DNA of 64,000 nucleotides, from positions 1-64,000 of the forward strand of contig DASUCV010000014.1 of the NCBI GenBank assembly GCA_036275915.1. The letters run 5' to 3'. Shown one piece after another: positions 33,342 through 42,177 of the stretch. The notes below the pieces were generated by a model. It saw only the letters and a program-made list of their open reading frames with translations. It made no database searches and was not told the DNA's origin. Source of the stretch: Candidatus Polarisedimenticolaceae bacterium. Lineage in GTDB: Bacteria > Acidobacteriota > Polarisedimenticolia > Polarisedimenticolales > DASRJG01. The number at the start of each line of letters is the position of its first letter. Position 1 is the first letter of the stretch. Both the position numbers and the translations under genes were made by a program.

Positions 33342-34369
33342 CCACTCGCATCGGTCTCATGGGCTTCGGCCGCATCGGCCGCAACGTCTTCAAGATCCTG
33401 CACGACCGCGACGATCTGCAGGTCGCGGCGATCGTCGACATCGCGGAGCCGCAGGCGCTCGAGTACCTGCTCAAGTACGACACGGTGCACGGCCGCTTCG
33501 AAGCGCCGGTGTGGGTCAAGGGGGATGCGCTCTACGCGCGCGGCCGCGCGATCCGCCTCCTCCACGAGAAGGCGCCGGGCGACGTCGACTGGGCCGCGCT
33601 CGGCGTCGACATCGTCGTCGAGGCGACCGGCAAGTATCGAACGCGCGCGCTCCTCCAGAAGCACCTCGACCGCGGGGCGAAGCGCGTCGTCCTCACGGTG
33701 CCGCCGCGCGATGACCTCGACGCGCTCGTCGTGATGGGCGTGAACGACGACGTCCTCACCCCCGACGTGCGCCTCGTGAGCAACGCCTCGTGCACCGCGA
33801 ACGCGCTCGCCCCGATCTGCAAGATCCTGGACGACGCGTTCGGGATCGAGCGCGGCTTCATGACGACGGTGCACGCCTACACGAACGACCAGCGCCTGGC
33901 CGACGTCCCCCACGACGAGATCCGACGCTCGCGCGCCGCGGCGGAGAACATCATCCCGACGACGACGTTCTCGCCGCAGGTCGTCGAGTCGATCCTCCCG
34001 CAGCTCAAGGGCAAGCTCGACGGCATGGCGCTCAACGTGCCGGTCCCCGACGGCTCGACCGTCGACCTCGTGACCTGGATGAAGACTTCGGTGACGGCGG
34101 AGACGGTCAACGAGGTCGTCCGCTCCGCCTCCGCGACGACGTTCAAGGGGATCGTCGAGTACACCGACCAGCCGGTGGTCTCGAGCGACGTCGTCGGCAA
34201 CGACCACTCGGCGGTGTTCGACGGGCTCTCCACCTTCGTGCTCGGCGACACGATGCTGAAGACGATCACCTGGTACGACAACGGGTGGGGCTACGCGCGG
34301 CGCGTCACCGAGCTGATCGCGCGCCTCGCGGCGCTCGAAGCGGTCCCGGCGGAGAGGGTCGGACGATGA
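33338..34369 (+). CDS. Glyceraldehyde-3-phosphate dehydrogenase paralogue 1 (divergent)
   Basis: A 343-residue GAPDH-family enzyme. NAD-binding GFGRIGR is at 9-15, catalytic Cys152 in SNASCTANALAP, and His179 in TTVHAYTNDQ. It departs from the consensus where phosphate and cofactor bind: SCTTNC has become SCTANA, the usual STGAA after NIIPT reads TTFSP, and WYDNEWGYS reads WYDNGWGYA. The cofactor or substrate may therefore differ (for example another aldehyde phosphate or NADP). The GTG at 33338 overlaps DUF971; the stop overlaps the second GAPDH (ATGA). Confidence 0.85.
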   Translation: MTTRIGLMGFGRIGRNVFKILHDRDDLQVAAIVDIAEPQALEYLLKYDTVHGRFEAPVWVKGDALYARGRAIRLLHEKAPGDVDWAALGVDIVVEATGKYRTRALLQKHLDRGAKRVVLTVPPRDDLDALVVMGVNDDVLTPDVRLVSNASCTANALAPICKILDDAFGIERGFMTTVHAYTNDQRLADVPHDEIRRSRAAAENIIPTTTFSPQVVESILPQLKGKLDGMALNVPVPDGSTVDLVTWMKTSVTAETVNEVVRSASATTFKGIVEYTDQPVVSSDVVGNDHSAVFDGLSTFVLGDTMLKTITWYDNGWGYARRVTELIARLAALEAVPAERVGR

Positions 34370-35373
34370 CGAAGCCCAAGGTCGCGATCAACGGGTTCGG
34401 GCGGATCGGGCGCGCCGTCTTCCGCATCCTCGCCGGCCGGGACGACGTCGACGTCGTCGCCATCAACGACATCTCGCCGAAGGAGACCCTCGCGTACCTC
34501 ACGCGCTTCGACACCGTGTTCGGCCGGTTCCCCGGCGACGTCACGATCGAGGGGAGCACGATGCACGCGGGCACGCAGTCCGTACGCATGCTCGAGGAGA
34601 AGGACCCGGCGAAGCTCCCGTGGAAGGCGCTCGGCATCGACGTCGTCATCGAGGCGACCGGAAAGTTCCGCAAGAAGGACGAGTGCATGAAGCACGTCGA
34701 GGCGGGCGCGGCGCGCGTCATCCTCACCGTGCCGGCCAAGGACGAGGTCGACGCGATGGTCGTCGTCGGCGTGAACGACGGGGTCTTGAGGAAGGAGCAC
34801 CGCATCGTCTCGGCCGCGAGCTGCACGACGAACTGCCTGGCGCCTGTCGCGAAGGTGCTCCACGAGGCGTTCGGCCTCAAGAGGGGACTCATCACGACCG
34901 TCCACGCCTACACGAACGACCAGCGCCTCGCCGACGTCCCGCACAAAGATCTCCGGCGCTCGCGCGCGGCGAACGAGAACATCATCCCGACGACGACCGG
35001 CGCCGCGAGGGCGGTGGGGAAGGTGCTGCCCGAGCTGAAGGGCAAGCTCGACGGGATCGCGATGCGCGTGCCGGTGCCCGACGGCTCGACCGTCGATCTC
35101 GTCGCCGAGCTCGAGCGGGACGCCACGCCGCAGCAGATCAACGACGCCGTTCGCGCGGCCGCTTCGAAGCCTCCGCTCGCCGGGATCCTCGCCTACTGCG
35201 ATCAGCCGATCGTCTCCTCGGACATCATCCAGGACTCCCACTCGGCGACGTTCGACTCTCTCTGCACGCGCTCCCTCGGCGGCCGCTACGTGAAGACGAT
35301 CGCCTGGTACGACAACGAGTGGGGCTATTCGTGCCGGGTCGTCGACCTGATCGGCCGCCTCGCGGCGCTATGA
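34366..35373 (+). CDS. gap: Glyceraldehyde-3-phosphate dehydrogenase (classical)
   Basis: The glycolytic NAD-dependent enzyme. The 335-residue protein has INGFGRIGR at 8-16, Asp35 in AINDIS (which favours NAD), catalytic Cys153 in ASCTTNCLAP, His180 in TTVHAYTND, NIIPTTTGAARAV for phosphate binding, and WYDNEWGYS. All key residues are consensus. It is translated in overlap with a divergent paralogue, so both are made together. The structured RNA at 35385 starts 12 bases after its stop. Confidence 0.95.
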   Translation: MTKPKVAINGFGRIGRAVFRILAGRDDVDVVAINDISPKETLAYLTRFDTVFGRFPGDVTIEGSTMHAGTQSVRMLEEKDPAKLPWKALGIDVVIEATGKFRKKDECMKHVEAGAARVILTVPAKDEVDAMVVVGVNDGVLRKEHRIVSAASCTTNCLAPVAKVLHEAFGLKRGLITTVHAYTNDQRLADVPHKDLRRSRAANENIIPTTTGAARAVGKVLPELKGKLDGIAMRVPVPDGSTVDLVAELERDATPQQINDAVRAAASKPPLAGILAYCDQPIVSSDIIQDSHSATFDSLCTRSLGGRYVKTIAWYDNEWGYSCRVVDLIGRLAAL

Positions 35374-35384
35374 CACGGCGTGGG

Positions 35385-35602
35385 GGTTGCCGCGCCCGGG
35401 TTTCCCCGGTAACTTGAACGCGTCATCCGGAGCGGCCCGCCTGCTTTTGGCGGGTCCGGCAACCTGGGAGGGCATCCCAAGGTGCCAACCCCGCGGTCGT
35501 TGCGCGGGGGATGCGGGCCGAGGCCGAAGGGCCGAGGCCAAACAAGTGCCCGGCGCGGAGGACCCGCGCTCTCCGGGTGTCTTCCTCGTGGGAGGAGGCA
35601 CC
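35385..35602 (+). ncRNA. Large structured RNA upstream of a miniprotein
   Basis: About 218 bases fold into nested, exact helices. Domain 1 is closed by GGTTGCCG (35385-35392) with CGGCAACC (35457-35464). It holds hairpins CCGGG/CCCGG (35396-35409) and CCCGCC/GGCGGG (35436-35454). A linking hairpin TGGGA/TCCCA is at 35465-35479. Domain 2 is closed by GGTGCC (35481-35486) with GGCACC (35597-35602). It holds CCCCGCG/CGCGGGG (35489-35509), a GGCCGAGGCC pair with tandem G-A mismatches (35516-35539), CCCGG/CCGGG with an inner CGCGG/CCGCG (35549-35577), and TCCTC/GAGGA (35583-35596). ACTTG (35412-35416) can form a pseudoknot with CAAGT (35543-35547). The last helix covers the ribosome binding site of the following gene. 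The layout recalls HEARO/IscB-associated RNAs, but no IscB is present. Confidence 0.72.
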
Positions 35603-35604
35603 AC

Positions 35605-35802
35605 ATGCACCCCGATCATCACCTCTGGCGGAACGGCAGGCTCTTCTGGGTCGCCTTCACCGTCCACCTTCCGGGTTGGCGGAAGGAGCGGGTCCGACGT
35701 TCGCTCGGGACCGACGACGTCGCCGAGGCACGCCGCCGCCGCGACGTTCTCTTCGCGCACCTCGCGGGACAACCCGATCTGACGCTCTCGCTGCGCTACT
35801 AG
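35605..35802 (+). CDS. 65-residue miniprotein resembling an integrase arm-binding domain
   Basis: A very small basic protein. It has GRLFWVAFTVH (strand 1), KERVRRSLGTDD (strand 2 and turn) and VAEARRRRDVLFAHLAG (helix), the pattern of the N-terminal arm-type DNA-binding domain of tyrosine recombinases. The catalytic domain is absent. It starts 2 bases after the structured RNA; its ribosome binding site GGAGGAGG (35591-35598) is the 3' strand of the last two helices of that RNA. A type A palindrome follows its stop. It may bind DNA or its own leader RNA. It could also be a relic of an integrase. Confidence 0.6.
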   Translation: MHPDHHLWRNGRLFWVAFTVHLPGWRKERVRRSLGTDDVAEARRRRDVLFAHLAGQPDLTLSLRY

Positions 35803-35808
35803 GATTTG

Positions 35809-35862
35809 AGAGGGGACAGCTTCCGAAACTCGTACTTCAGAGTTTCGGAAGCTGTCCCCTCT
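35809..35862. repeat. GGGGACAG palindrome, type A (miniprotein-ttcA)
   Basis: Perfect 23-base arms (35809-35831 and 35840-35862) flank an 8-base spacer. It fills the gap between the convergent miniprotein and TtcA-like genes, ending 2 bases before the latter's stop. A two-way terminator role is plausible. Confidence 0.92.
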
Positions 35863-35864
35863 GA

Positions 35865-36719
35865 CTAGCGACGGTCGGGGTAGTCGGCGGCCTTCGCGGC
35901 CCACGCCTCCGCGACCTCGCGGTCGAGGAGGTGGCTCGGGCGGACGTTCCCCAGCGCGGCGAGCATCACCGAGCGCACGTTCGGGATGCGGCGCTCGAGA
36001 TCGGCGAGGAGCGCCGCGACGGCGTCGCGCTTGAGGTTCGCCTGCGAGCCGCAGAGGTTGCACGGGACGATGGGATAACCCGCCGCCCCTGCCCAGGCGG
36101 CGATGTCGTCCTCTGCGCACTCGATGAGCGGACGGATGACCTCGAACTTGTCGTCGTTCGTGGTGTAGATCGGCGGCATCGCCTGGAGGCGCCCCGCGTA
36201 GAGGAGGTTCAGGAGGAACGTCTCGAGCGCGTCGTCGCGATGATGCCCAAGGGCGATCTTGTTGCAGCCGAGCCGCTCCGCGGCGGAGTACATGATCCCG
36301 CGACGCAAGCGCGAGCAGAGGCGGCAGTAGGTGCGCCCGCCGCCGTGCTCCTCGGCATCGGCCAGGACCGCGCTGTAGGTGTCCTCCCGGTGGATTTCGA
36401 ATGGGACGCCCGACGCCTGGAGCCACGCACGAAGCGCGGTACCGTCGTAGCCGGGCTGCGCCTGGTCGAGATGGAACGCCACCAGCGTGAACTTCACCGG
36501 CGACTTCCGCCGCGCCTCCTCCAGGAGGTCGAGCATCGTGTAACTGTCCTTGCCGCCGGAGACGGCGACGAGGACGCGATCGCCTTCGCGGAGGAGCGCG
36601 TGCTCGTGAATCGTCTTCGCGACGGTGCGGGCGAGATCGGTGCGGAGGCGCTCCGGCGGCTTCGCCTCACGCGCGGCGCGATAGCCCTCGGGGACGATCG
36701 TCAGGAGGTCGAGCGACAT
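35865..36719 (-). CDS. TtcA-like tRNA 2-thiolation protein
   Basis: A 284-residue PP-loop ATPase. SGGKDS is at 54-59, the first Cys pair CRLC at 132-135, GHHRDDALETFLLNLLY (about 159-175), and the second Cys pair CNLC at 220-223. Three of these Cys normally hold an iron-sulfur cluster in TtcA, which makes 2-thiocytidine at position 32 of tRNA. The start at 36719 lies 2 bases after the proS stop, so both tRNA-related genes form one operon. Other TtcA/TtuA relatives modify uridine 54; the sequence fits TtcA better. Confidence 0.85.
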   Translation of the reverse strand: MSLDLLTIVPEGYRAAREAKPPERLRTDLARTVAKTIHEHALLREGDRVLVAVSGGKDSYTMLDLLEEARRKSPVKFTLVAFHLDQAQPGYDGTALRAWLQASGVPFEIHREDTYSAVLADAEEHGGGRTYCRLCSRLRRGIMYSAAERLGCNKIALGHHRDDALETFLLNLLYAGRLQAMPPIYTTNDDKFEVIRPLIECAEDDIAAWAGAAGYPIVPCNLCGSQANLKRDAVAALLADLERRIPNVRSVMLAALGNVRPSHLLDREVAEAWAAKAADYPDRR

Positions 36720-36721
36720 CG

Positions 36722-38218
<1,497 letters not shown>

Positions 38219-38254
38219 TCATCCTTGCGACGCTTGTCGCAGGACGAAGCGCGG

Positions 38255-38260
38255 ATTATA
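38255..38260 (-). promoter_or_regulatory. -10 box of proS
   Basis: A perfect TATAAT on the minus strand, 51 bases before the proS ATG. The -35 is poor (TGGAAC, 18 bases upstream). It lies where an extended CPBP reading frame would run on the other strand, which argues for the later start of that gene. Confidence 0.5.
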
Positions 38261-38299
38261 GGAGGCGGGTCGCCGGAGGTTCCACCTCGCGGCGCTTTC

Positions 38300-38908
38300 G
38301 TGCGCTTCCTGCTCGGCGAAGCGGCGTGGCTCCTGGCCGCCTTCGCGGTGACCGTGCTCGTCGCCCAGGCGCTCCAGGCCTTGGGCGACGGCTGGGCCGA
38401 TGCGGCACCCGGAGCGGCGCTCTTCGGGCTTCACGGCCTCATCGGCATCCACGTGCTCCGCGCGAACGCGCGCTCGATCGCCGCCTGGCTCGCGGTGCGC
38501 GGCAAGGACCTCGCGTGGGGCGCCGCCGGCGGCGCACTCCTGCTCGCGTTCAACGTCGTCTACGGCAAGCTCCTCGACACCGCCGGCGTCACGCCGCCGG
38601 ACATGGTGGCGCTCCTCCGCGAGCTCCTCCCCATGCCGGCGCTCATCCTCTGGGCGGGCTTCCTGGCTCCGGTCGTCGAGGAGATGTACTTCCGGGGACG
38701 TCTCACCGAAGCGTTCGACGGACGCGTCGGCCCGCGGTGGTCCGGCGTCATCACCTCGGCGGCGTTCGCCGCGATCCACGGCATCCCGGTCTTCATTCCG
38801 GCATATCTGGTGTTCGCGGCGGTTCTCTTGGGGCTCCGCCGCAAGACCGGCGGCCTCATCGCGCCGATCGTCGCGCACGTCATCAACAACACCGCTGCGC
38901 TGGTATGA
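38300..38908 (+). CDS. CPBP (CAAX-like) family membrane protease
   Basis: A membrane protein of about 202 residues from the GTG at 38300. CPBP motifs: EEMYFRGRL (EExxxR), FAAIHG, and HVINN. Four to five helices surround them. Bacterial members process peptides or act in immunity and membrane homeostasis. An in-frame ATG at 38216 exists, but the intervening codons are unlike the rest of the gene (many A/T third positions) and cover the proS promoter. The stop TGA (38906-38908) shares its last base with a type B palindrome. Confidence 0.8.
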   Translation: MRFLLGEAAWLLAAFAVTVLVAQALQALGDGWADAAPGAALFGLHGLIGIHVLRANARSIAAWLAVRGKDLAWGAAGGALLLAFNVVYGKLLDTAGVTPPDMVALLRELLPMPALILWAGFLAPVVEEMYFRGRLTEAFDGRVGPRWSGVITSAAFAAIHGIPVFIPAYLVFAAVLLGLRRKTGGLIAPIVAHVINNTAALV

Positions 38909-38978
38909 AGGGGACAGTAACCAAGTTTTTCTTACACGCAGAGTTCGCGTGTAAGAAAAACTTGGTTACTGTCCCCTT
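38908..38978. repeat. GGGGACAG palindrome, type B
   Basis: Perfect 32-base arms (38908-38939 and 38947-38978) flank a 7-base spacer; the left arm starts AAGGGGACAGTAACCAAGTT. It fits exactly between two convergent genes: its first base is the last of the CPBP stop, and its last two bases belong to the pcm stop. It would form a very stable hairpin on both strands. Confidence 0.95.
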
Positions 38979-39600
38979 ACCGTAACGGCACGAACCTCAC
39001 CGGCAGAACGCTCTCGCGATGGAAGCCGTCCGTGCGTCGCGTGACGACGAGGAGATCTTGCGTGGCGCCGCCGACGGGGATCACCAGGCGGCCTTCGATG
39101 GCGAGCTGATCGAGGAGAGCCTCCGGGATCGCGCGCGGCGCGGCGGTGACGACGATCGCCTCGAACGGTGCCTCCTCGGGCCAGCCCGCGGAGCCGTCGC
39201 CGACGCGAAGGCGCGCGTTCGTCATGCCGAGCGATGCGAGGGTCTCCGCCGCGCGTGACGACAGCTCGGGCTCGAGCTCGATGCTCCACACGGAGGCGCC
39301 GCAGGCGTCGAGGATGGCGGCCTGGTAGCCGCAGCCGGTGCCGACCTCGAGGATGCGCGAGCCGGCATGCGGGCGCGCGAGCGCGGTCATCAGCGCGACG
39401 ACGAACGGTTGCGAGATCGTCTGGCCGAGGCCGATCGCGACGGGGCCGTCGGAATAAGCGATGAGCTGCTCGGTCTCGGGAACGAAGAGGTGGCGCGGCA
39501 CCGTGCGCATCGCTTCCAGCACCGCGGGGTCCTGGACGCCCCGGGCGGCGATCTGCGCCTCCACCATCCGTTCCCGCTCTTCTCGGCGGTCGTCGTCCAT
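38977..39600 (-). CDS. pcm: Protein-L-isoaspartate O-methyltransferase
   Basis: Repairs damaged aspartyl residues by methylation with SAM. The 207-residue protein has RDVLEAMRTVPRHLFVP-type N terminus (VLEAMRTVPRHLFVP), YSDGPVAIGLGQTISQP, the SAM motif ILEVGTGCGYQAAIL (about 83-97), and the C-terminal LVIPVGG. Its stop codon is partly formed by the neighbouring palindrome. It is divergent from the patatin gene and shares a compact promoter region with it. Confidence 0.93.
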   Translation of the reverse strand: MDDDRREERERMVEAQIAARGVQDPAVLEAMRTVPRHLFVPETEQLIAYSDGPVAIGLGQTISQPFVVALMTALARPHAGSRILEVGTGCGYQAAILDACGASVWSIELEPELSSRAAETLASLGMTNARLRVGDGSAGWPEEAPFEAIVVTAAPRAIPEALLDQLAIEGRLVIPVGGATQDLLVVTRRTDGFHRESVLPVRFVPLR

Positions 39601-39627
39601 CCCCCTCGACGCCTCCCAGCCGGGAGC

Positions 39628-39635
39628 ATTATCTT
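39628..39635. promoter_or_regulatory. Overlapping divergent -10 boxes (pcm and patatin)
   Basis: On the plus strand TATCTT (39630-39635) ends 6 bases before the patatin GTG at 39642. On the minus strand GATAAT (39628-39633) points to pcm. The two overlap, so the polymerases would compete. The patatin transcript would be leaderless; the pcm leader is about 20 bases. Confidence 0.4.
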
Positions 39636-39641
39636 CCCCCG

Positions 39642-40610
39642 GTGCTTCCCCCGTGGAAACTGAAGGTCGGGCTCGCCCTGGGAGGGGGGGCGGCCCGGGG
39701 CATGGCCCACATCGGCGTCCTCCGCGCCCTCGTGCGCGAGGGGATTCCCATCGACATCATCACGGGGACGAGCATGGGGGCGGTGATCGGCGGCGCGTAC
39801 GCGGCGCTCGGCGACATCGGCGAGGTCGAGCGGCGCATGCAGGGCCTCCTCGGGAGCGAGGAGTTCCGCAAGAACCGCGTCTCGTTCCTCCGCGAGACGA
39901 AACAGAAGCGGGGCGGCCTCGTCTTCTCGGTCAAGAATCTCATCCGGCGCGGGATCGTCTACGGCATGTCGACGATGCGCCCGTCGCTCATCTCCGCGGA
40001 GGAGTTCGCGCGCAACCTCGGGCGCATCCTCCCCGACGTCGAGATCTCGACGACGCCGATCCGCTTCGCCGCCTCCGCGGTCGATCTCGAGATGGCGCAC
40101 GAGGTCGTCCTCTGCCACGGGAAGCTGCGCGACGTCGCGGCGGCGAGCGCGGCGATCCCCGGCATCCTCCCGCCGCGGCGCTTGAACGGCCGCCTCCTCA
40201 TCGACGGCGGCTGGGTCGACAAGATTCCCGTGCTCCCCGCGTTCCGCCTCGGCGCCGACGTGGTCATCGGCGTCGACATCTCGGCCGACCTCGAGGACGC
40301 GAAGCGCTACGCGCGCGGCATCGACGTCGTCATGAGGGCGAACACGATCAAGGATGCGGTGATGACCGGGCTGCACCGGCGCCTCGCCGACGTCCTCATC
40401 GAGCCGGCGGTGCGGAAGATCCACTGGGCCGACTTCGACGCGGCGGCGTTCTGCATCGCGGCGGGCGACCGGGCCGCGACCGCCGCGGCGGGCAGCATCC
40501 GCGAGCTGCTCCACCACGAGCGGTTCCGCTCGATCATGCGGCCGCCGCTCGGGAAGAGGCTGGCGCAGCGCTACCTCGCCTCGTCCGATCTTCACGTGTC
40601 GGTCGAATGA
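39642..40610 (+). CDS. Patatin-like phospholipase
   Basis: A 322-residue lipid acyl hydrolase. The oxyanion motif GGGAARGMAHIG is at about 14-25, the nucleophile Ser in GTSMG at about 42-46, and the catalytic Asp in DGG at about 188-190. This is the RssA/YchK-like bacterial patatin group. It starts at a GTG with a -10 box 6 bases upstream. The AsmA-like gene overlaps its end (ATGA) and mpl follows, so a role in envelope lipid turnover is likely. Confidence 0.88.
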   Translation: MLPPWKLKVGLALGGGAARGMAHIGVLRALVREGIPIDIITGTSMGAVIGGAYAALGDIGEVERRMQGLLGSEEFRKNRVSFLRETKQKRGGLVFSVKNLIRRGIVYGMSTMRPSLISAEEFARNLGRILPDVEISTTPIRFAASAVDLEMAHEVVLCHGKLRDVAAASAAIPGILPPRRLNGRLLIDGGWVDKIPVLPAFRLGADVVIGVDISADLEDAKRYARGIDVVMRANTIKDAVMTGLHRRLADVLIEPAVRKIHWADFDAAAFCIAAGDRAATAAAGSIRELLHHERFRSIMRPPLGKRLAQRYLASSDLHVSVE

Positions 40611-42166
40611 GATTGCGCCGGCCGCTCCTCGGGTGCGCCGCGATCGCGCTGATCGTCTTCGTGGCCGCGGCGATCGTGCTGCCCCGGCTCGTCGACGCCG
40701 ACGCGCTGCGCGCGCGCGCGGAGGCGGAGCTCTCGAAGAGCCTTGGCCGGAAGGTCTCGCTCGGGACGACGCGCCTCACGCTCTGGACTGGGCTCGCGCT
40801 CAGCGCGGACAAATTCCGCGTCGGAGAGCCGCTGTCCGGCTCCGCGGCCGGCGTGCCGCTCGTCGAGGCGGGAGCGACGTCGGTGCACGTGGCCTTCCTG
40901 CCGCTTCTCCACAGGGAGGTCGACGCGAAGTCGATCACCGTCGAGCACGCCGCGATCCTCCGGGACGGCAAGCCTCTGCTCTCCGACCTCTCGCTCTCCA
41001 GCACGCTTCACCTGGCTCCCGACGGATCGATCGACGCGGCTGGGAAAGCGACGGCGAAGGTCGATCTGCTGCCGGCAAAGCCGACGCTCGACGCACGCTT
41101 CGCCGTCGCCTTCGCGAACGGTGCGCTCGCGATCCGCTCGGCGGACGCCGAGATCGCCGGCGCGCACGTCGGCGCCCAAGGAACGATCGACGGCGTGAGC
41201 ACGCCGCAGCCTCACGCGAAGCTCGACCTCAGCGCCGACCTCGGGAAGTCCAAGCTCTCGGGGCCGCTCGACGCGACGTTCGGCCCGCAGCCGGCCGGGC
41301 GCTTCGATCTCCACGCCGATCGGCTCGACCTCGCCGAGCTGGCGGACTTCCCGTCGAAGCTCGCCGGGACGGCGCCGCCCGCGGTGCCGTCCGGGGTCGC
41401 GATGACGGCGGTCCACGCCGTGATGACGATGAACGCCGGGGAGGTCCGCCTCGACGACGCGTCGTTCCAGGCGTTCGGCGGCGAGGGGCGGGGGACCGTG
41501 AGCGCGCATCCGTTCGACGCGGAGCGGGCGTTCGCCGTCGATCAGGCGGTCAGCCGCGTCTCGATCGGCGCGCTCATCGCGGCATTGGCGCCCGCGCAGA
41601 AGGGGAGCGTCGAGGGAACCGCGGCGCTGAAGGTGGCGCTGCACGGACGTGCCGGCGAGAAGGCGCTCCTGCCGACCGTCTCGGGCCCGGGCCACGTCGA
41701 GATCACGAACGGCACGATCAAGAGCGTCGGTGTCATTCAGCAGGTCATGAAGCTCCTCGAGGTCGCGGGGGCCAAGGGGATCGCGAAGAGCGACACCCCG
41801 TTCGATCGCCTGAGCGCCGACTTCGACGTCGTGTCGGGCACGGCGACGACGAAGAACCTCGAGTTCCGCTCGGCCGATCTCGACGCCGACGGCGCCGGCA
41901 CCGTCGGCCTCGGTGGGGCGCTCCACCTCGACGTGCTCGGCTCGTTCTCGAAGGCGGTCTCGGATCAGCTCGTCGCGAAGACGCCGGCGCTCTCGATCCG
42001 CGTCAACGGCGAGGGGCGGCTCACCGTCCCGCTGCAGATCCGCGGGACCGCGCAGGCGCCGAAGGTCCAGCTCGATGTCGACAAGGTGCTCCGCGAAGGG
42101 GTCGTCAAGGAGTTGAAGAAAGAGGGAACGAAGAACCTCCTGAAGAAGCTCTTCGGGGGAAAGTGA
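40607..42166 (+). CDS. AsmA-like envelope protein
   Basis: A 519-residue protein with one N-terminal membrane helix (about 9-28) followed by a long beta-rich region typical of AsmA/TamB-type lipid-transfer proteins (LGRKVSLGTTRLTLWTGLAL near 46-65; the C-terminal AsmA_2-like repeat with GGALHLDVLGSF). It ends in a Lys-rich tail. Such proteins span the periplasm and carry phospholipids between membranes. It overlaps patatin at its start and nearly touches mpl at its end. Confidence 0.78.
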   Translation: MRLRRPLLGCAAIALIVFVAAAIVLPRLVDADALRARAEAELSKSLGRKVSLGTTRLTLWTGLALSADKFRVGEPLSGSAAGVPLVEAGATSVHVAFLPLLHREVDAKSITVEHAAILRDGKPLLSDLSLSSTLHLAPDGSIDAAGKATAKVDLLPAKPTLDARFAVAFANGALAIRSADAEIAGAHVGAQGTIDGVSTPQPHAKLDLSADLGKSKLSGPLDATFGPQPAGRFDLHADRLDLAELADFPSKLAGTAPPAVPSGVAMTAVHAVMTMNAGEVRLDDASFQAFGGEGRGTVSAHPFDAERAFAVDQAVSRVSIGALIAALAPAQKGSVEGTAALKVALHGRAGEKALLPTVSGPGHVEITNGTIKSVGVIQQVMKLLEVAGAKGIAKSDTPFDRLSADFDVVSGTATTKNLEFRSADLDADGAGTVGLGGALHLDVLGSFSKAVSDQLVAKTPALSIRVNGEGRLTVPLQIRGTAQAPKVQLDVDKVLREGVVKELKKEGTKNLLKKLFGGK

Positions 42167-42177
42167 CGGGAGGATCC

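Noticed and set aside
35385-35602. Common RNAs: tmRNA, RNase P, SRP, 6S, or cobalamin, SAM, glycine or c-di-GMP riboswitches
   Set aside because: None of the conserved core sequences I know for these classes is present, and the domain layout does not fit.
35605-35802. Miniprotein as an IscB, TnpB or full integrase
   Set aside because: There is no RuvC, HNH, zinc finger or catalytic recombinase motif; only an arm-binding-like fold of 65 residues is encoded, and the frame then stops cleanly.
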